From Bifidobacterium apri (GTDB taxonomy: Bacteria > Actinomycetota > Actinomycetes > Actinomycetales > Bifidobacteriaceae): 64,000 bases of DNA. Of this stretch, positions 10,003 to 19,784 are shown one piece after another; the first letter of the stretch is position 1; each line of letters starts with the position of its first letter. The notes beneath the pieces were generated by a model, which saw only the letters and a list, made by a program, of their open reading frames with translations, did not search any database and was not told the origin of the DNA. The stretch is taken from NCBI RefSeq assembly GCF_009299485.1, contig NZ_WBSO01000004.1:124001-188000 (forward strand), written 5' to 3'. The translations under genes and the position numbers were made by a program.

Positions 10003-11871
10003 ATGGCTGATATGGCAGACAATCACAACGAGACATCGCAAGAAGCCGCGAAGCAGGAACCCGGCCAGCAGAAGGCATCCGGGGCGGAAGAGCATGTGAG
10101 CGCGCAGGACGCATCATCCCGTTCCGACAGCCGTTCCGACAATGCCGCCGCGCCCGGCAACACCCCGCTCGCATATGATGATCCCCAGTCGCAAGCCCCA
10201 AACGCCACATCCAACCATATCGACGAGAAAATCGGCCTGTTCAGCGGCCGAAAAAACGACTTCTCCGAAAAATACCATCTCACCCGGCGAGGCAAACTCA
10301 AACGTCTCGACCAGATCATCCGGATCGCCAACCAGTTCGATGCGATTCACGGGTTGACACCGGTCAAAATGCGTCTCATGTTCGAAGCGCTCGGTCCCAC
10401 CTTCGTCAAGGTCGGCCAGATCCTGTCGATGCGCTCGGAGATTCTGCCGCAACCCTTCTGCGACGAACTGGCGAAACTGCGCGCCAACGCCGACCCCATG
10501 CCCTACCAGACCGTGTTGGACACGTTGTCTCACGAGTACGGCAAACCGGTCAAGGATATTTTCAAGTCCATCGATTCGACGCCGCTCGGCTCGGCTTCGC
10601 TCGCGCAAGTGCATCGCGCGACCCTGCTGACCGGCGAAGACGTGGCCGTCAAAGTGCAGCGTCCTGGCGTGCGCGAAACCATGGCGCAGGACGTGTCCAT
10701 CATGCGCACCATCGCCAAGGGCGCAACGAAAATCATGCACAACGCGCAGGTCGTCGACTTCCAGGGTGTCGTCGAAGAGCTGTGGGACACCTTCGAATCG
10801 GAAACGGACTTCTTGGTCGAGGCGCGCAATTTGCAGGAGTTCAAGCGATTCTGCTCGCGCTTCGCATATATGGACTGCCCGAAACCGTATATGGATCTAT
10901 GCACTGAGCATGTCGTCGTCATGGATTACGTCGACGGCATCTCGCTGTCGCACCCGGGCGCGCTTGTCGCCAAAGGCTATGATCTCAAGGAAATCGGCAC
11001 CAAGCTTGTCGACAACTATGCCACTCAGGTGCTGGATGAAGGGTTCTTCCATGCCGACCCGCATCCGGGCAATATCATCATTTCCGGCGGGAAAATCATT
11101 CTGATCGACCTCGGTATGACCGGCCGGCTCAACAAGAAAACCCGCACGGTGATGCGGGATATGATTTTCGCTGTCGCCAAGCAGGATTCGCCTTCGCTTG
11201 CCGACGGGCTGCTGCGTTTCGCCACGACGGGCGCCGCGGTGGACAACTACCCGGAACTGCTTGCCGATCTTGATTTGATTGTCGAAGAATACGGCACGGT
11301 CGATCTGGATGAGCTGGATATCGCGAGTTTCATCACATCGCTCACCCAGCTCGCTCAACGGCATGGCATCGAAGTGCCAAGTTCGGTGACCACGGTCGGC
11401 AGGGCGCTGGTGACGTTGGAAGGGCTGCTGGACGAGTTCATTCCGGATGTCAACATGATCGAGATCATCTCCCAGCACATCGCCAACAGCAAAACGAATG
11501 TCGCCACGATCGAGAACGAGATCCAGACGCTCGGCATCGAGGGGCATAAGGCGTTGCATGGCGCGTTGCAGGCGCTCGCCGAGATGAAAACCGCATCCCG
11601 CATGCTCACTCGCGGCCAATTGCGTGCCAACATGCAGCTTGTCGGGTTTGACGAGCCGTTCAAACTGCTCAGCGATATGGTGAATCGTCTGACGATGGCG
11701 TTGATTGTGGTCGGACTGTTCATCGGCTCGTCCATCGTGTATTACGCGGGTATGAAACCGATTATTTTCGGCATTCCCGTTGTCGGGTTCATGGGGTATG
11801 TCGTCGCGTTCATCCTATCGGTGTGGATTGTGTTCGACATTTATTTCAAAGGCCGCAAAAAGAAGCACTGA
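10003..11871 (+). CDS. ABC1/UbiB-family atypical kinase-like membrane protein
   Basis: A 622-residue protein of the ABC1 (UbiB/AarF/COQ8) family. An acidic disordered N-terminus (about 80 residues) precedes the family-specific KVGQILSMR motif, the alanine-rich loop (LGSASLAQVHRA), the VAVKVQRPG lysine, the metal/catalytic segment HADPHPGNII and the IDLGMTGRL motif. Two hydrophobic helices close the protein, followed by a basic end. Members act as small-molecule ATPases or kinases in isoprenoid-quinone biology. ATG 10003 is chosen; upstream in-frame sequence looks non-coding and no clear ribosome site is visible. Confidence 0.88.
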   Translation: MADMADNHNETSQEAAKQEPGQQKASGAEEHVSAQDASSRSDSRSDNAAAPGNTPLAYDDPQSQAPNATSNHIDEKIGLFSGRKNDFSEKYHLTRRGKLKRLDQIIRIANQFDAIHGLTPVKMRLMFEALGPTFVKVGQILSMRSEILPQPFCDELAKLRANADPMPYQTVLDTLSHEYGKPVKDIFKSIDSTPLGSASLAQVHRATLLTGEDVAVKVQRPGVRETMAQDVSIMRTIAKGATKIMHNAQVVDFQGVVEELWDTFESETDFLVEARNLQEFKRFCSRFAYMDCPKPYMDLCTEHVVVMDYVDGISLSHPGALVAKGYDLKEIGTKLVDNYATQVLDEGFFHADPHPGNIIISGGKIILIDLGMTGRLNKKTRTVMRDMIFAVAKQDSPSLADGLLRFATTGAAVDNYPELLADLDLIVEEYGTVDLDELDIASFITSLTQLAQRHGIEVPSSVTTVGRALVTLEGLLDEFIPDVNMIEIISQHIANSKTNVATIENEIQTLGIEGHKALHGALQALAEMKTASRMLTRGQLRANMQLVGFDEPFKLLSDMVNRLTMALIVVGLFIGSSIVYYAGMKPIIFGIPVVGFMGYVVAFILSVWIVFDIYFKGRKKKH

Positions 11872-11904
11872 ATCGAGCCGCCCGCCCGGCCTCACCGTCC
11901 CGTG

Positions 11905-12395
11905 TCTTCCCAAACTGGTTACGTTGGCGGGCATGTGAGCGTTGCTGGTTTGTGTGTCTTCCCAAACTGGTTGCGCTGGGCGGTCGGTTTGCGTGGCTGG
12001 TTTGTGCATCTTCTCGAACTGGTTGCGTTGGCGGGCGTGTTTGCGTAGCTGGTTTGTACATCTTCTCGAACTGGTTATGCTGGCGGGCGTGTTAGCGTTG
12101 CTGGTTTGTGCATCTTCTCGAACTGGTTGCGCTGGCGGGTGTGTTAGCGTTGCTGGTTTGTGTGGGTTCTCGAACTAGTTACGCTGGTGGGTGTGTTTGC
12201 GTAGCTGGTTTGTGTGTCTTCTCAAACTGGTTGCGCTGGGAGGTCGGTTTGCGTAGCCGGTTTGTGTGTCTTCCCGAACTGGTTGCGCTGGCGGGTGTGT
12301 TAGCGTTGCTGGTTTGTGTGGGTTCCCGAACTGGTTACGCTGGGCGGTCGGTTAGCGTAGCTGGTTTGTGTGAGTTCCCGAACTGGTTACGCTGC
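11905..12395 (+). repeat. Ten-unit tandem array with exact 52-bp pitch; each unit folds into a G:U-rich hairpin
   Basis: The core CAAACTGG/CGAACTGG starts at 11911, 11963, 12015, 12067, 12119, 12171, 12223, 12275, 12327 and 12379, nine spacings of exactly 52. A unit reads roughly TTCTCGAACTGGTTGCGCTG, a GC-rich centre, then TTAGCGTAGCTGGTTTGTG. In the copy at 12328-12367 the arms GAACTGGTTACGCT and AGCGTAGCTGGTTT pair at all 14 positions on the plus-strand RNA, four of them G:U. Other units pair similarly with exchanged bases. Because 52 is not a multiple of three, the frames running through it cannot be repeat proteins. It lies between the ABC1-type gene and the GDPD gene, both on the plus strand. 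Confidence 0.92.
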
Positions 12396-12467
12396 GTTCA
12401 CCGGATTCCCGGACATCGGTTCTGCCAGTACGGTAGGCTCGAATAAGCATGTCCACGAGGAGGAATC

Positions 12468-13526
12468 ATGTCCGGTAATAAGCAACTTACGCATCTGCTG
12501 TTCGGCGCCGCTGCCGTGGCTGGGGCCGCAGCTTGGGCCATCGCGCCTCGTTCGTTCAACGACAAACGCAACAACTTCGTACCCGTTGTGCCGCATGTGT
12601 GGTATGCGCATCGCGGCTTGCACGATGCAGGTTCGGGTCTGACCGAGCAGTATGCGGCGGAAAGCGGCGAGTATGTGGCGTTGGCGCGCCGGATGGCCAT
12701 GCAGGCGGGGTATGGTTCGCCTGTGGTCGAAGGGCCGATTGCGCCTGAGAATTCCTTGGCTGCGTTCGCTGCCGCTTGCGAGGCGGGGTACGGTATTGAG
12801 CTTGACTTGCAGCTGACACGTGACGGCAAGGTCGTTGTGGTGCATGACGGCGACTTGTTGCGTGTGGCGGGAGACCCGCGCAGAATCGAAGATCTCACCT
12901 ATGATGAATTGACGCGGATTCCGCTGTTCCCCGCTCCGGCCGCTCCTGGTGACGCTGTTGCGCAGCGGATTGATTTCGCCGAAGGGAGGCCGTCCACTCC
13001 GCTCAGCGCGCCGGAAGGCTATTACCAGCATGTCCCGCTGTTCGCCGATGTGCTGCGTGTGGTGAACGGCCGTGTGCCGTTGATTGTGGAGTACAAGTTC
13101 GACGACAACTCCTTGTGGGATGAACATGATGAAGCTCTGATGCGGCGCGGAGACGAGTTGCTGCGCCGCTATGACGGCCAGTACGTGATTGAATCGTTCC
13201 ATCCGGCGGCGGTGCAATGGTATCGGCAGCATCGTCCGGAGGTATGCCGCGGCCAGTTGGCTGAGCCACCGGAGCAGGGGCAGCAGGCAGACTGGAAGGC
13301 GTGGCTGGCTGGGCTTCTCGCCTTCGATTGGCTGAGCCGTCCTGATTTCGTGGCGTATGACTGGCAAGGCGGTGATTTGCCGCAGATGCGCGCGACCCGT
13401 GCGATGGGGGCGACTGCAGTGTCGTGGACGATTCGCAGCCGCGCGGAATTGGAAATCAGCGACCGGTGGTTCGACCGTCACATTTTCGAGGCGTTCGTCC
13501 CGGAACATACATCCGATCAGGCCTGA
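12468..13526 (+). CDS. Glycerophosphodiester phosphodiesterase family protein
   Basis: A 352-residue protein with an N-terminal hydrophobic segment (LLFGAAAVAGAAAWAIA, about residues 10-26), probably an anchor or uncleaved signal. The GDPD catalytic signatures follow: WYAHRGLHD (H48), APENSLAAFAAACEAGYGIELDLQLTRD is recognisable in part (PENS...; GIELDLQ), and VVVHDGDLLRV. It would hydrolyse glycerophosphodiesters to glycerol-3-phosphate and an alcohol. RBS GAGGAGG lies 6 bases before ATG 12468. It stands alone downstream of the 52-bp repeat array. Confidence 0.9.
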   Translation: MSGNKQLTHLLFGAAAVAGAAAWAIAPRSFNDKRNNFVPVVPHVWYAHRGLHDAGSGLTEQYAAESGEYVALARRMAMQAGYGSPVVEGPIAPENSLAAFAAACEAGYGIELDLQLTRDGKVVVVHDGDLLRVAGDPRRIEDLTYDELTRIPLFPAPAAPGDAVAQRIDFAEGRPSTPLSAPEGYYQHVPLFADVLRVVNGRVPLIVEYKFDDNSLWDEHDEALMRRGDELLRRYDGQYVIESFHPAAVQWYRQHRPEVCRGQLAEPPEQGQQADWKAWLAGLLAFDWLSRPDFVAYDWQGGDLPQMRATRAMGATAVSWTIRSRAELEISDRWFDRHIFEAFVPEHTSDQA

Positions 13527-13831
13527 CGCGATGGCTGTTGCCCTGAGTCGGGTCGGCCGCTGAGTCGGTCCATGGGCTGCAGGATTGGCGTAGAGGACTG
13601 GCATATGCCGGTGTTGCGGTGCAGCCGGTATTACCGGTGTCGCCGGTTTGACGGGCGTCATCGTCACGGAATCATTGCCGCCATCGCTGGTGCCAATTCG
13701 CCGATGATGATTTAGCCGATGGCTTCTGCGATGGTCATGGGAAAACAACCAGCCGGGAACCCTAGCGCAAGCGAGGATTCCCGGCTGGTTGATTGCTTCG
13801 ATTAATACAGCGGCGGTTGTAAGGCGTGCAC
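13527..13831. other. Intergenic region between convergent GDPD and upp
   Basis: About 305 bases with no supportable gene. It contains several GCCGGT/ACCGGC repeats (13610-13650) and ends in the bidirectional terminator described separately. Confidence 0.7.
13746..13791. terminator. Bidirectional intrinsic terminator between GDPD gene and upp
   Basis: A 14-bp perfect stem (CAACCAGCCGGGAA at 13746-13759, complement at 13778-13791) has an A-run on its left side (GAAAA) that acts as a U-run for minus-strand transcripts, so it best serves upp. The plus side is followed by ATTGCTTC. Confidence 0.8.
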
Positions 13832-14473
13832 TCAGTCGATGACGCCGTACAGACGATCGCCGGCGTCGCCGAGACCAGGCACGATATACGCCTTGTCGTT
13901 CAGTTTCTCGTCGACAGCGCAGACGACGACCTTGAATGCGATGCTCGGATCAATCTGCTCCTGCACGAATTTCAGGCCTTCCGGCGCCGCGATGATGTTG
14001 ATCGCGGTGATGTCCTTCGCTCCGCGCTCAGCCAGGTAGTGAGTCGCAGCAACCAGCGTGCCGCCGGTGGCGAGCATCGGGTCGATCAGGAAGCACTGGC
14101 GCCCGGTGAGATCGTCAGGCAGACGATTCGCGTAGGTGATTTGCTTGGTCGGGTTGTCTTCGTCGCGCTTCATGCCGAGGAAACCGACTTCTGCGGATGG
14201 AATCATCTTGGTCATGCCGTCGAGCATGCCCAGACCGGCACGCAGCACCGGCACGATGATCGGCCGAGGTTCAGCGATGTGCTTGCCGATCATTGGGGCG
14301 ACCGGGGTTTCGATGGGCTTGTCGACCACGTCGAGGTTGCGCGTCGCCTCGTAGGCTTCGAGCATCACGAGTTCGGAGATGAGTTCACGGAAGGTGCTGG
14401 ACGGCGTGTTTTTGTCACGCAGCACAGTGAGCTTGTGTTCCACCAGCGGGTGGTTGAGTACATGCAATTCCAT
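13832..14473 (-). CDS. upp: Uracil phosphoribosyltransferase
   Basis: A 213-residue enzyme converting uracil and PRPP to UMP (pyrimidine salvage). The PRPP loop is CFLIDPMLATGGT and the C-terminal uracil-binding segment is IVPGLGDAGDRLYG. The length is typical. ATG at 14473 matches the family start (MELHVLNHPL). No ribosome site is evident. A TAATCT -10-like hexamer at 14481-14486 (minus) lies 7 bases before the ATG, which suggests a leaderless message. Confidence 0.96.
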   Translation of the reverse strand: MELHVLNHPLVEHKLTVLRDKNTPSSTFRELISELVMLEAYEATRNLDVVDKPIETPVAPMIGKHIAEPRPIIVPVLRAGLGMLDGMTKMIPSAEVGFLGMKRDEDNPTKQITYANRLPDDLTGRQCFLIDPMLATGGTLVAATHYLAERGAKDITAINIIAAPEGLKFVQEQIDPSIAFKVVVCAVDEKLNDKAYIVPGLGDAGDRLYGVID

Positions 14474-14944
14474 GCTTCCCAGATTACCGCCATCCGTGAG
14501 ATTGGGCGAGCCGGTTCGACGGCGTGGCGAATGCGCGCTGGTTGGTTGATGTGGAGGCCGGCGAAGCGCGCCGACATGCAGCCGATGCGACAGCCGGTGC
14601 CACTCGTGCATGTGATTGATGTGCGGGTAAGGTTCCAAAGAAAAGGGAAACGCGAAACAAAGCAATGAAATGCGCCGGACCGCGAAAGCGCCTGTCGGCG
14701 CAAACGCCGCTCGCAGCGGCAACAAATGGAGCCCGGGGCTTAAGCACGGCTCGGCGCACAGCCCAGTATAGCGGCATCGGCAGGGCTGCGTGCCGGCGTG
14801 GCGTGTGTGTATCGTGCAGGTCGCGCCGCAGCATGCAGAATACGAAACGTAGATGTTGGCGGGGTTAGCGTGCCGCAGCATGCAGAACACGCCGAGGGCA
14901 GAACACAGAGCGCAGATTTGAGCTGGGTCTATCCGCAGATCCGG
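14474..14944. other. Non-coding region upstream of upp
   Basis: About 470 bases without a convincing gene on either strand. It holds a short direct repeat (GCCGCAGCATGCAGAA at 14825 and 14872, 47 bases apart). The longer frames crossing it are extensions of upp or shadows of it. Confidence 0.6.
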
Positions 14945-15709
14945 CTATTCCAGCCGTCCGCGACGCCACAAGTGGGCGCCCTCACGGAAGTCGCGCGATG
15001 TAGTCAGCAGGTTCGCCGCGGTATGCATCAGCCGTGCGGCGCGGGTCTGGGCGTCATGCGCCGCAAGGCGCTCGTCGCCGTCCGAGATGCTCGACGACGT
15101 CCTTTCCTGTTGCGCCGCGGTGATGCGATGCGCTTGAACGCGCAACCCGTTGGCGATGACATCGGTGAATGCGCTTGCCCGGTCCAGCGCCACCGCGAAA
15201 TCACCGGTGAACGCGCCTGACAGGATGGAATCCGCGGTCCGGGCGATATCCTCGGCATCCGGAGTCTCATCGACACCGACGATTGCGGAGGCTGTGGTCG
15301 CAACCGGTTCGCCGAACCGCCATAACCGCGCTATCTGCTCGCGATTGCGACGCATCCAGGTCCGCAGCAAATACAGGCGCCACATGATTCCGGGCAGGGA
15401 GTCCGGTTCCGCGTTGCTCCACAGTTGTGCGATGATATCCACACCTTCCGTGTCCACAAGTGTGATGACACGTTGTACCACTTGGGGGTCTTCGGTGTGG
15501 TGCACGCGGTCAAGCAGGGCCGCGGCAGAAGCATGGCTCATCTCGCTGATGATTTCCGGGTCGAGCCCGCCTCCCAGGTGATCCAGAATCGCCGGGTCGA
15601 GCTGTGCAGGCCGGGCTGGACGTGACGAGCCTGATGGCGAGGCGAGGAATCCTGATCTGCTGGATTGGATCGATCCTGAGCTGGAGGAGTCAATAGACAA
15701 GTGGGCCAA
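14945..15709 (-). CDS. Conserved-looking hypothetical protein downstream of the NUDIX/phosphatase gene
   Basis: A predicted 254-residue soluble protein, not recognised. It begins with a Ser/Pro/Ala-rich segment (1-35), then helices including a Trp-rich stretch (MWRLYLLRTWMRRNREQIARLW) and a long Ala-rich helical C-terminus. No membrane segment or catalytic motif was seen. The reading frame starts at TTG 15709, inside the last 20 bases of the upstream mutT1-like gene. The next in-frame ATG is about 60 codons in, so the exact start is uncertain. Its overlap with the upstream gene implies co-transcription and perhaps translational coupling. Confidence 0.65.
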   Translation of the reverse strand: MAHLSIDSSSSGSIQSSRSGFLASPSGSSRPARPAQLDPAILDHLGGGLDPEIISEMSHASAAALLDRVHHTEDPQVVQRVITLVDTEGVDIIAQLWSNAEPDSLPGIMWRLYLLRTWMRRNREQIARLWRFGEPVATTASAIVGVDETPDAEDIARTADSILSGAFTGDFAVALDRASAFTDVIANGLRVQAHRITAAQQERTSSSISDGDERLAAHDAQTRAARLMHTAANLLTTSRDFREGAHLWRRGRLE

Positions 15710-16778
15710 CTTTCTGTATATCGATGATTTTCGGGCCGTCGCCCGTTTCGATGATAGCCAAGGCGATTGCGCTGCCGGTGGGCATGTAGGGGGATTTCGC
15801 GATGAGCCGTTTCGCCAAGGCTTCTGACGCGCACATTTGGCGCAGATGAGTGAACATGCCGCCGATCACCGGACGGTGCATGCAAATGGCAGTGTCCATA
15901 CCGGTGTCCAGCATTCGGTCGATTTCCCGGCGGAACCGCTGCCACGCCTCGTCAGGCTTGTCGGCGAAAGCATCCTCGGTCAACTCGTCCGCGGTATCAA
16001 TGGGCAGACCGGTCTGCCAGGAGAAAATCTCGATGGTCTGCATGCATCGAAGCCATGGCGAACTGACCAGACGGTCAGGGCTGTAGCACGCAAGTTCACG
16101 ACCCAACGCGAATGCTGCGGCGGCCCCGCGCGGTGTAATCGGCCGATTGCAGTCCTGCCCCTTCCACTGTTTGCGCGCCTCGGCTTTGCCGTGCCGGACG
16201 ATGAGCAGAGTGCGGCTTTGTGCCGCTCCGGCTTTGACCAGAGCCACGAACCGGTCGAGAATCGTGCGGTCGAGCGCATGGGTCAGCAGTCTGCGCGCCC
16301 GGGGCACCGGCACCCACACAACAGTGTCGATTTCGTCTTTATCGGCTGGCAGAATCGGGCCGAGCGCTGTATGGCGACGGGCATCAGCCTCCTCGGTGAT
16401 CGGTGTCGCCATCCAATACACCACATGCTTCTGATCGGTGGTCGTGTTCTTGGTGTGCCGTTTGCGGCGCCCCTCTTCCGCCAACGGGTACTCGACATCC
16501 CCGATCAACGCGCCCAATTCCACGGCGACGCCGGATTCCTCACCCATTTCACGCACCGCCGCATGCCGATGGGACTCATTGTTTTCCAGCTTGCCTTTCG
16601 GCCAGCTCCAGTCGTCATATTTCGGCCGGTGCACGACGCATACCTCGATGGCGTCGAGCGCTGATATCGGATTCGATCCGACAGGCAGCCTGCCATCATC
16701 AGAGAACTTCATAACCCCCGGCAGGGCTTGTTGCGTGCGGTAGATGATGCCGCCTGCGGCTTCCACAATTCTTGGCAT
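15690..16778 (-). CDS. mutT1: NUDIX hydrolase fused to histidine phosphatase (MutT1-like)
   Basis: A 362-residue two-domain protein. The NUDIX box runs from G62 to V84 (GKLENNESH...REMGEESGV, complete GX5EX7REXXEEXG). The C-terminal domain has the phosphoglycerate-mutase-like motif LLIVRHGKAEARK (RHG 195-197). Mycobacterial MutT1, of the same architecture, acts on 8-oxo-dGTP and dinucleoside polyphosphates and also sits beside ppk. The start at ATG 16778 is supported by AAAGGAA upstream. The phosphatase domain may remove phosphate from the NUDIX product. Confidence 0.9.
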   Translation of the reverse strand: MPRIVEAAGGIIYRTQQALPGVMKFSDDGRLPVGSNPISALDAIEVCVVHRPKYDDWSWPKGKLENNESHRHAAVREMGEESGVAVELGALIGDVEYPLAEEGRRKRHTKNTTTDQKHVVYWMATPITEEADARRHTALGPILPADKDEIDTVVWVPVPRARRLLTHALDRTILDRFVALVKAGAAQSRTLLIVRHGKAEARKQWKGQDCNRPITPRGAAAAFALGRELACYSPDRLVSSPWLRCMQTIEIFSWQTGLPIDTADELTEDAFADKPDEAWQRFRREIDRMLDTGMDTAICMHRPVIGGMFTHLRQMCASEALAKRLIAKSPYMPTGSAIALAIIETGDGPKIIDIQKVGPLVY

Positions 16779-16940
16779 GCTGATTCCTTTGATTCCTTTC
16801 CCTTGGCTGTCAGCGGTATCGCCCGGATGCCGCCTGTCATCCGCCGGCGTGAAGTCTTCGGATGACGTTCCCCCATATGACGCCGATGTAACGACGAAGG
16901 CGCATAACGCGAGAACAACGCGAGGACAATATAACGGCAA

Positions 16941-17038
16941 CATGATGATGGCGACCAACCGGTTGCAGTCGGTCGGCCGCCATCATGATCGAGGTGATCG
17001 CAAGAGGGATGCCATGGCAGGTATCCCTCTTGCACCTC
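16941..17038. repeat. Two consecutive inverted repeats between ppk and the NUDIX gene
   Basis: The first pairs ATGATGGCGACCAACC (from about 16945) with a near-complement ending at about 16987. The second is perfect over 11 bp (GCAAGAGGGAT at 17000-17010 with 17023-17033) and extends through GAGGT/ACCTC. The second lies just beyond the ppk stop on the minus strand and could end ppk transcripts, though no U-run follows. Confidence 0.6.
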
Positions 17039-17068
17039 ATGTATCCTGCGGGTTTGCGCCGGATGGGT

Positions 17069-19315
17069 TCAATGCGCGAGCGTGTTGGTTCCCGGCTTGC
17101 GCTGATGCTTGTGAATCAGGTATTCCTGGCAGTCAACCAGTGGCCGGCCTTCCTCATCGCGCGAATGCAACACATACGTGCCGTCCGCCTGCATATGCCA
17201 CGAGATGGTGGAATCAGCCATCTGCAGGTCGACGTAATGGATGAGCTCCTCCACTTGCTCCGGCGCGGTGATGCGCACCAGCGCCTCCACACGACGGTCG
17301 AGATTGCGGTGCATAAGATCTGCGGAACCGATCCACACCTCAGGGCCGGAAATCGGGCCTTCGCCGATTTGCGGCCCATCGGAATTCGCGAAAGCGTAGA
17401 TACGGCTGTGTTCCAGGAAGCGGCCGAGAATCGAACGCACGCGGATGTTCTCGCTCAGGCCGGGCACGCCGGGCTTGAGCGCGCAGATACCACGCTCGAC
17501 GATATCGATCTTCACGCCCGCCTGGCTTGCACGGTACAGCGCGTCGATGGTTTTCTCATCGACGATTGAGTTGACCTTGATTTTGATCCATGCTTCCTTG
17601 CCGGCGCGGGCGGCGTCTTCTTCGCGGCGGATGCGCTGAATCAACCCTGTACGCACGGTACGCGGGGCGACCAGCAAACGGTGGAAGCTGGACTTCGGCG
17701 CATAACCGGACAGCTGGTTGAACAGCCGGGTCAGATCCTGACCGACCACCGGGTCGCAAGTCAGCAAACCAAGATCGGTGTACAGACGCGCGGTCTTCGG
17801 GTTGTAATTTCCGGTGCCCACGTGGCAGTAGCGCCGCAAGCCATCCGCCTCCTGACGGACCACGAGCGAAAGCTTGCAGTGCGTCTTGAGGCCGACGATG
17901 CCGTAGACCACGTGCACGCCGGCGCGTTCCAGCTTGCGCGCCCACATGATGTTCGCATCCTCATCGAAGCGCGCCTTGATTTCGACGAGCGCAAGCACCT
18001 GCTTGCCGGCATGGGCGGCGTCGATCAGCGCGTCGATGATCGGCGAATTGCTGGACGTGCGGTACAGCGTCTGCTTGATGGCGAGCACCTTCGGATCGGC
18101 TGCGGCCTGCGCGAGGAACGCCTGCACGGAGGTCGAGAAGGAATCATAGGGGTGGTGCAGCAGGATGTCGCGCTCGCGGATGGCGGCGAAAATGTCCTGT
18201 GCATGGCTTGATTCGACTTCCGCAATCTGCCGGTTGGTGATCGGGATGAACGGACGGTATTTGAGGTCCGGACGGTCGATCGCCTGCAGTTCGAACAGGA
18301 CGGTCATATCCAGCGGAGCGGGCAGGCGGTAGACTTCGTCGGCGCTGACGCGCAACTGGTCGGCGAGCAGCTGGGAGAGGAACGGGCTGGTCGCGTCGGA
18401 GATCTCAAGGCGGATCGGCGGTCCGAAGCGGCGGCGCAGCAGTTCTTTCTCCATCGCGTTGAGCAGGTTTTCGGCGTCGTCTTCCTCGACGTCGATATCT
18501 TCGTTTCGGGTGACGCGGAAGGATCGCGCCTCTTTGATGATCATGCCCGGGAACAGGGACTCCAAATGGGCGATGATCAGGTTCTCCATCGTGATGAAAC
18601 CGTAGCGTTCCTCACGGCTTTCCTCGTCGGTCAGGTCGTCGACGGGAACCAGACGGTTGAGATTGCCTGGGATCTTGACGCGGGCGAAATGCGTTTTACC
18701 GCTGGTCGGGTTCTCGACGAGCACCGCGAGATTCAGCGAATTACCGGAAATGTAAGGGAACGGGTGCGCAGGATCCACGGCGAGCGGGGTGAGCACGGGG
18801 AACACCTGCTGGCGGTAGTAGCGTGACAGGCGTTCCTGCTCGGCGGTGGTGAGCTTGTCCCAGCTCAGCAGGACGATATGCTGCTCGGCAAGCGCGGGCA
18901 GGATATGGTCGATGATGTAGTGCGCGTGCTCGTCTTGCAGGCGATGTGCCTGTTCGCTGATGGCGCGGAACTGCTGGCGCGGGCTCAGGCCGCTGGAGGA
19001 GGTGACGGCGATGCCGGTGTCGATGCGGCGTTTGAGGCCAGCCACGCGGACCATGAAGAACTCGTCAAGGTTGGATGCGAAGATCGCGCCGAAATTGGCG
19101 CGTTCGAGCAGCGGAACGTCTTCGTTCTCGGCGAGCTCGAGGACGCGCTTGTTGAACTTCAGCCAGCTGAGCTCGCGGTCGAAGAACCGGTCGGTGGGCA
19201 GTGGCTGCTCGCCTTCTTGGGTCTCCCGCTTGTCATTCTTGTCTGTCTCGGCGATATGCTCAGCAATTTGGCTGCGCAGAATCGCCTTCGAGGGTGCGTC
19301 AAAAATTTGTGCCAT
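17069..19315 (-). CDS. ppk: Polyphosphate kinase 1
   Basis: A 748-residue enzyme making and degrading inorganic polyphosphate from ATP. The N-terminal domain signature is [19 protein letters not shown]. The autophosphorylated histidine is H498 in [14 protein letters not shown], and the second conserved histidine is H636 in [11 protein letters not shown]. The length is normal for PPK1. ATG 19315 starts a frame that fits the family, with no obvious ribosome site. The next gene on the strand is the MutT1-like protein after about 290 bases. Confidence 0.96.
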   Translation of the reverse strand: MAQIFDAPSKAILRSQIAEHIAETDKNDKRETQEGEQPLPTDRFFDRELSWLKFNKRVLELAENEDVPLLERANFGAIFASNLDEFFMVRVAGLKRRIDTGIAVTSSSGLSPRQQFRAISEQAHRLQDEHAHYIIDHILPALAEQHIVLLSWDKLTTAEQERLSRYYRQQVFPVLTPLAVDPAHPFPYISGNSLNLAVLVENPTSGKTHFARVKIPGNLNRLVPVDDLTDEESREERYGFITMENLIIAHLESLFPGMIIKEARSFRVTRNEDIDVEEDDAENLLNAMEKELLRRRFGPPIRLEISDATSPFLSQLLADQLRVSADEVYRLPAPLDMTVLFELQAIDRPDLKYRPFIPITNRQIAEVESSHAQDIFAAIRERDILLHHPYDSFSTSVQAFLAQAAADPKVLAIKQTLYRTSSNSPIIDALIDAAHAGKQVLALVEIKARFDEDANIMWARKLERAGVHVVYGIVGLKTHCKLSLVVRQEADGLRRYCHVGTGNYNPKTARLYTDLGLLTCDPVVGQDLTRLFNQLSGYAPKSSFHRLLVAPRTVRTGLIQRIRREEDAARAGKEAWIKIKVNSIVDEKTIDALYRASQAGVKIDIVERGICALKPGVPGLSENIRVRSILGRFLEHSRIYAFANSDGPQIGEGPISGPEVWIGSADLMHRNLDRRVEALVRITAPEQVEELIHYVDLQMADSTISWHMQADGTYVLHSRDEEGRPLVDCQEYLIHKHQRKPGTNTLAH

Positions 19316-19546
19316 ACCACTACTCTAGGCACTTGGCTTGGAGTTGTCGCGGCAAAGTCGGGAAAATTTAGCCTGTGTTTACATTTCGGCGTGTTGCGGG
19401 TGCTGTACGGAGTGGGGTGCGGCGGTGTGGCTGGTGGCGCGGCGGTGTGGCTGGGGTGGTGGCTGTGGTGGCGACTGTTGGGCTGTGGCGACGGTCTGAA
19501 GCGTGACTGGTAGATTGCTGTAGCCCTGTTGTGCTAGTTGCGGTGG

Positions 19547-19784
19547 TATTCGTGATCCGGGCATATGGGAATGTCCGGCATCACGGTCTGCGGCTGTTGT
19601 GTGGGGAGTTTCTGCCAGGTTGTGTGTGTCATGGCATGCGCAATCCGGTGGAACTTCCGCAATACCGGTCGTGTTCGGCGGCTTCTGTCGGGTTGTGCAT
19701 GTCGTGACATGCATGATTCGGTGTTTTCGGCGCGTATCGGTGATGGAATGTCTGCTTTCAGTACATGATGTATGTCTTCGCATA
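19547..19784 (+). repeat. Four-unit array of inverted repeats with exact 73-bp pitch (same family as 4.7-5.2 kb)
   Basis: Units aligned on the left arm lie at 19549 (degenerate), 19622, 19695 and 19768, each 73 bp apart. At 19620-19643 the arms are TTGTGTGTG and CATGCGCAA; at 19693-19716 they are TTGTGCATG and CATGCATGA. In both cases all nine positions pair on the plus-strand RNA, with different bases at the varying positions. At 19768 the inner seven pairs are kept (ATGTATG/CATACAT). It lies in the roughly 1-kb gene-free stretch upstream of ppk. Confidence 0.82.

Noticed and set aside
11823..12446. Frames through the 52-bp repeats that look like Leu/Val/Cys-rich repeat proteins
   Set aside because: The 52-bp unit is not a multiple of three, so each unit is read in a different frame; there is no ribosome site.
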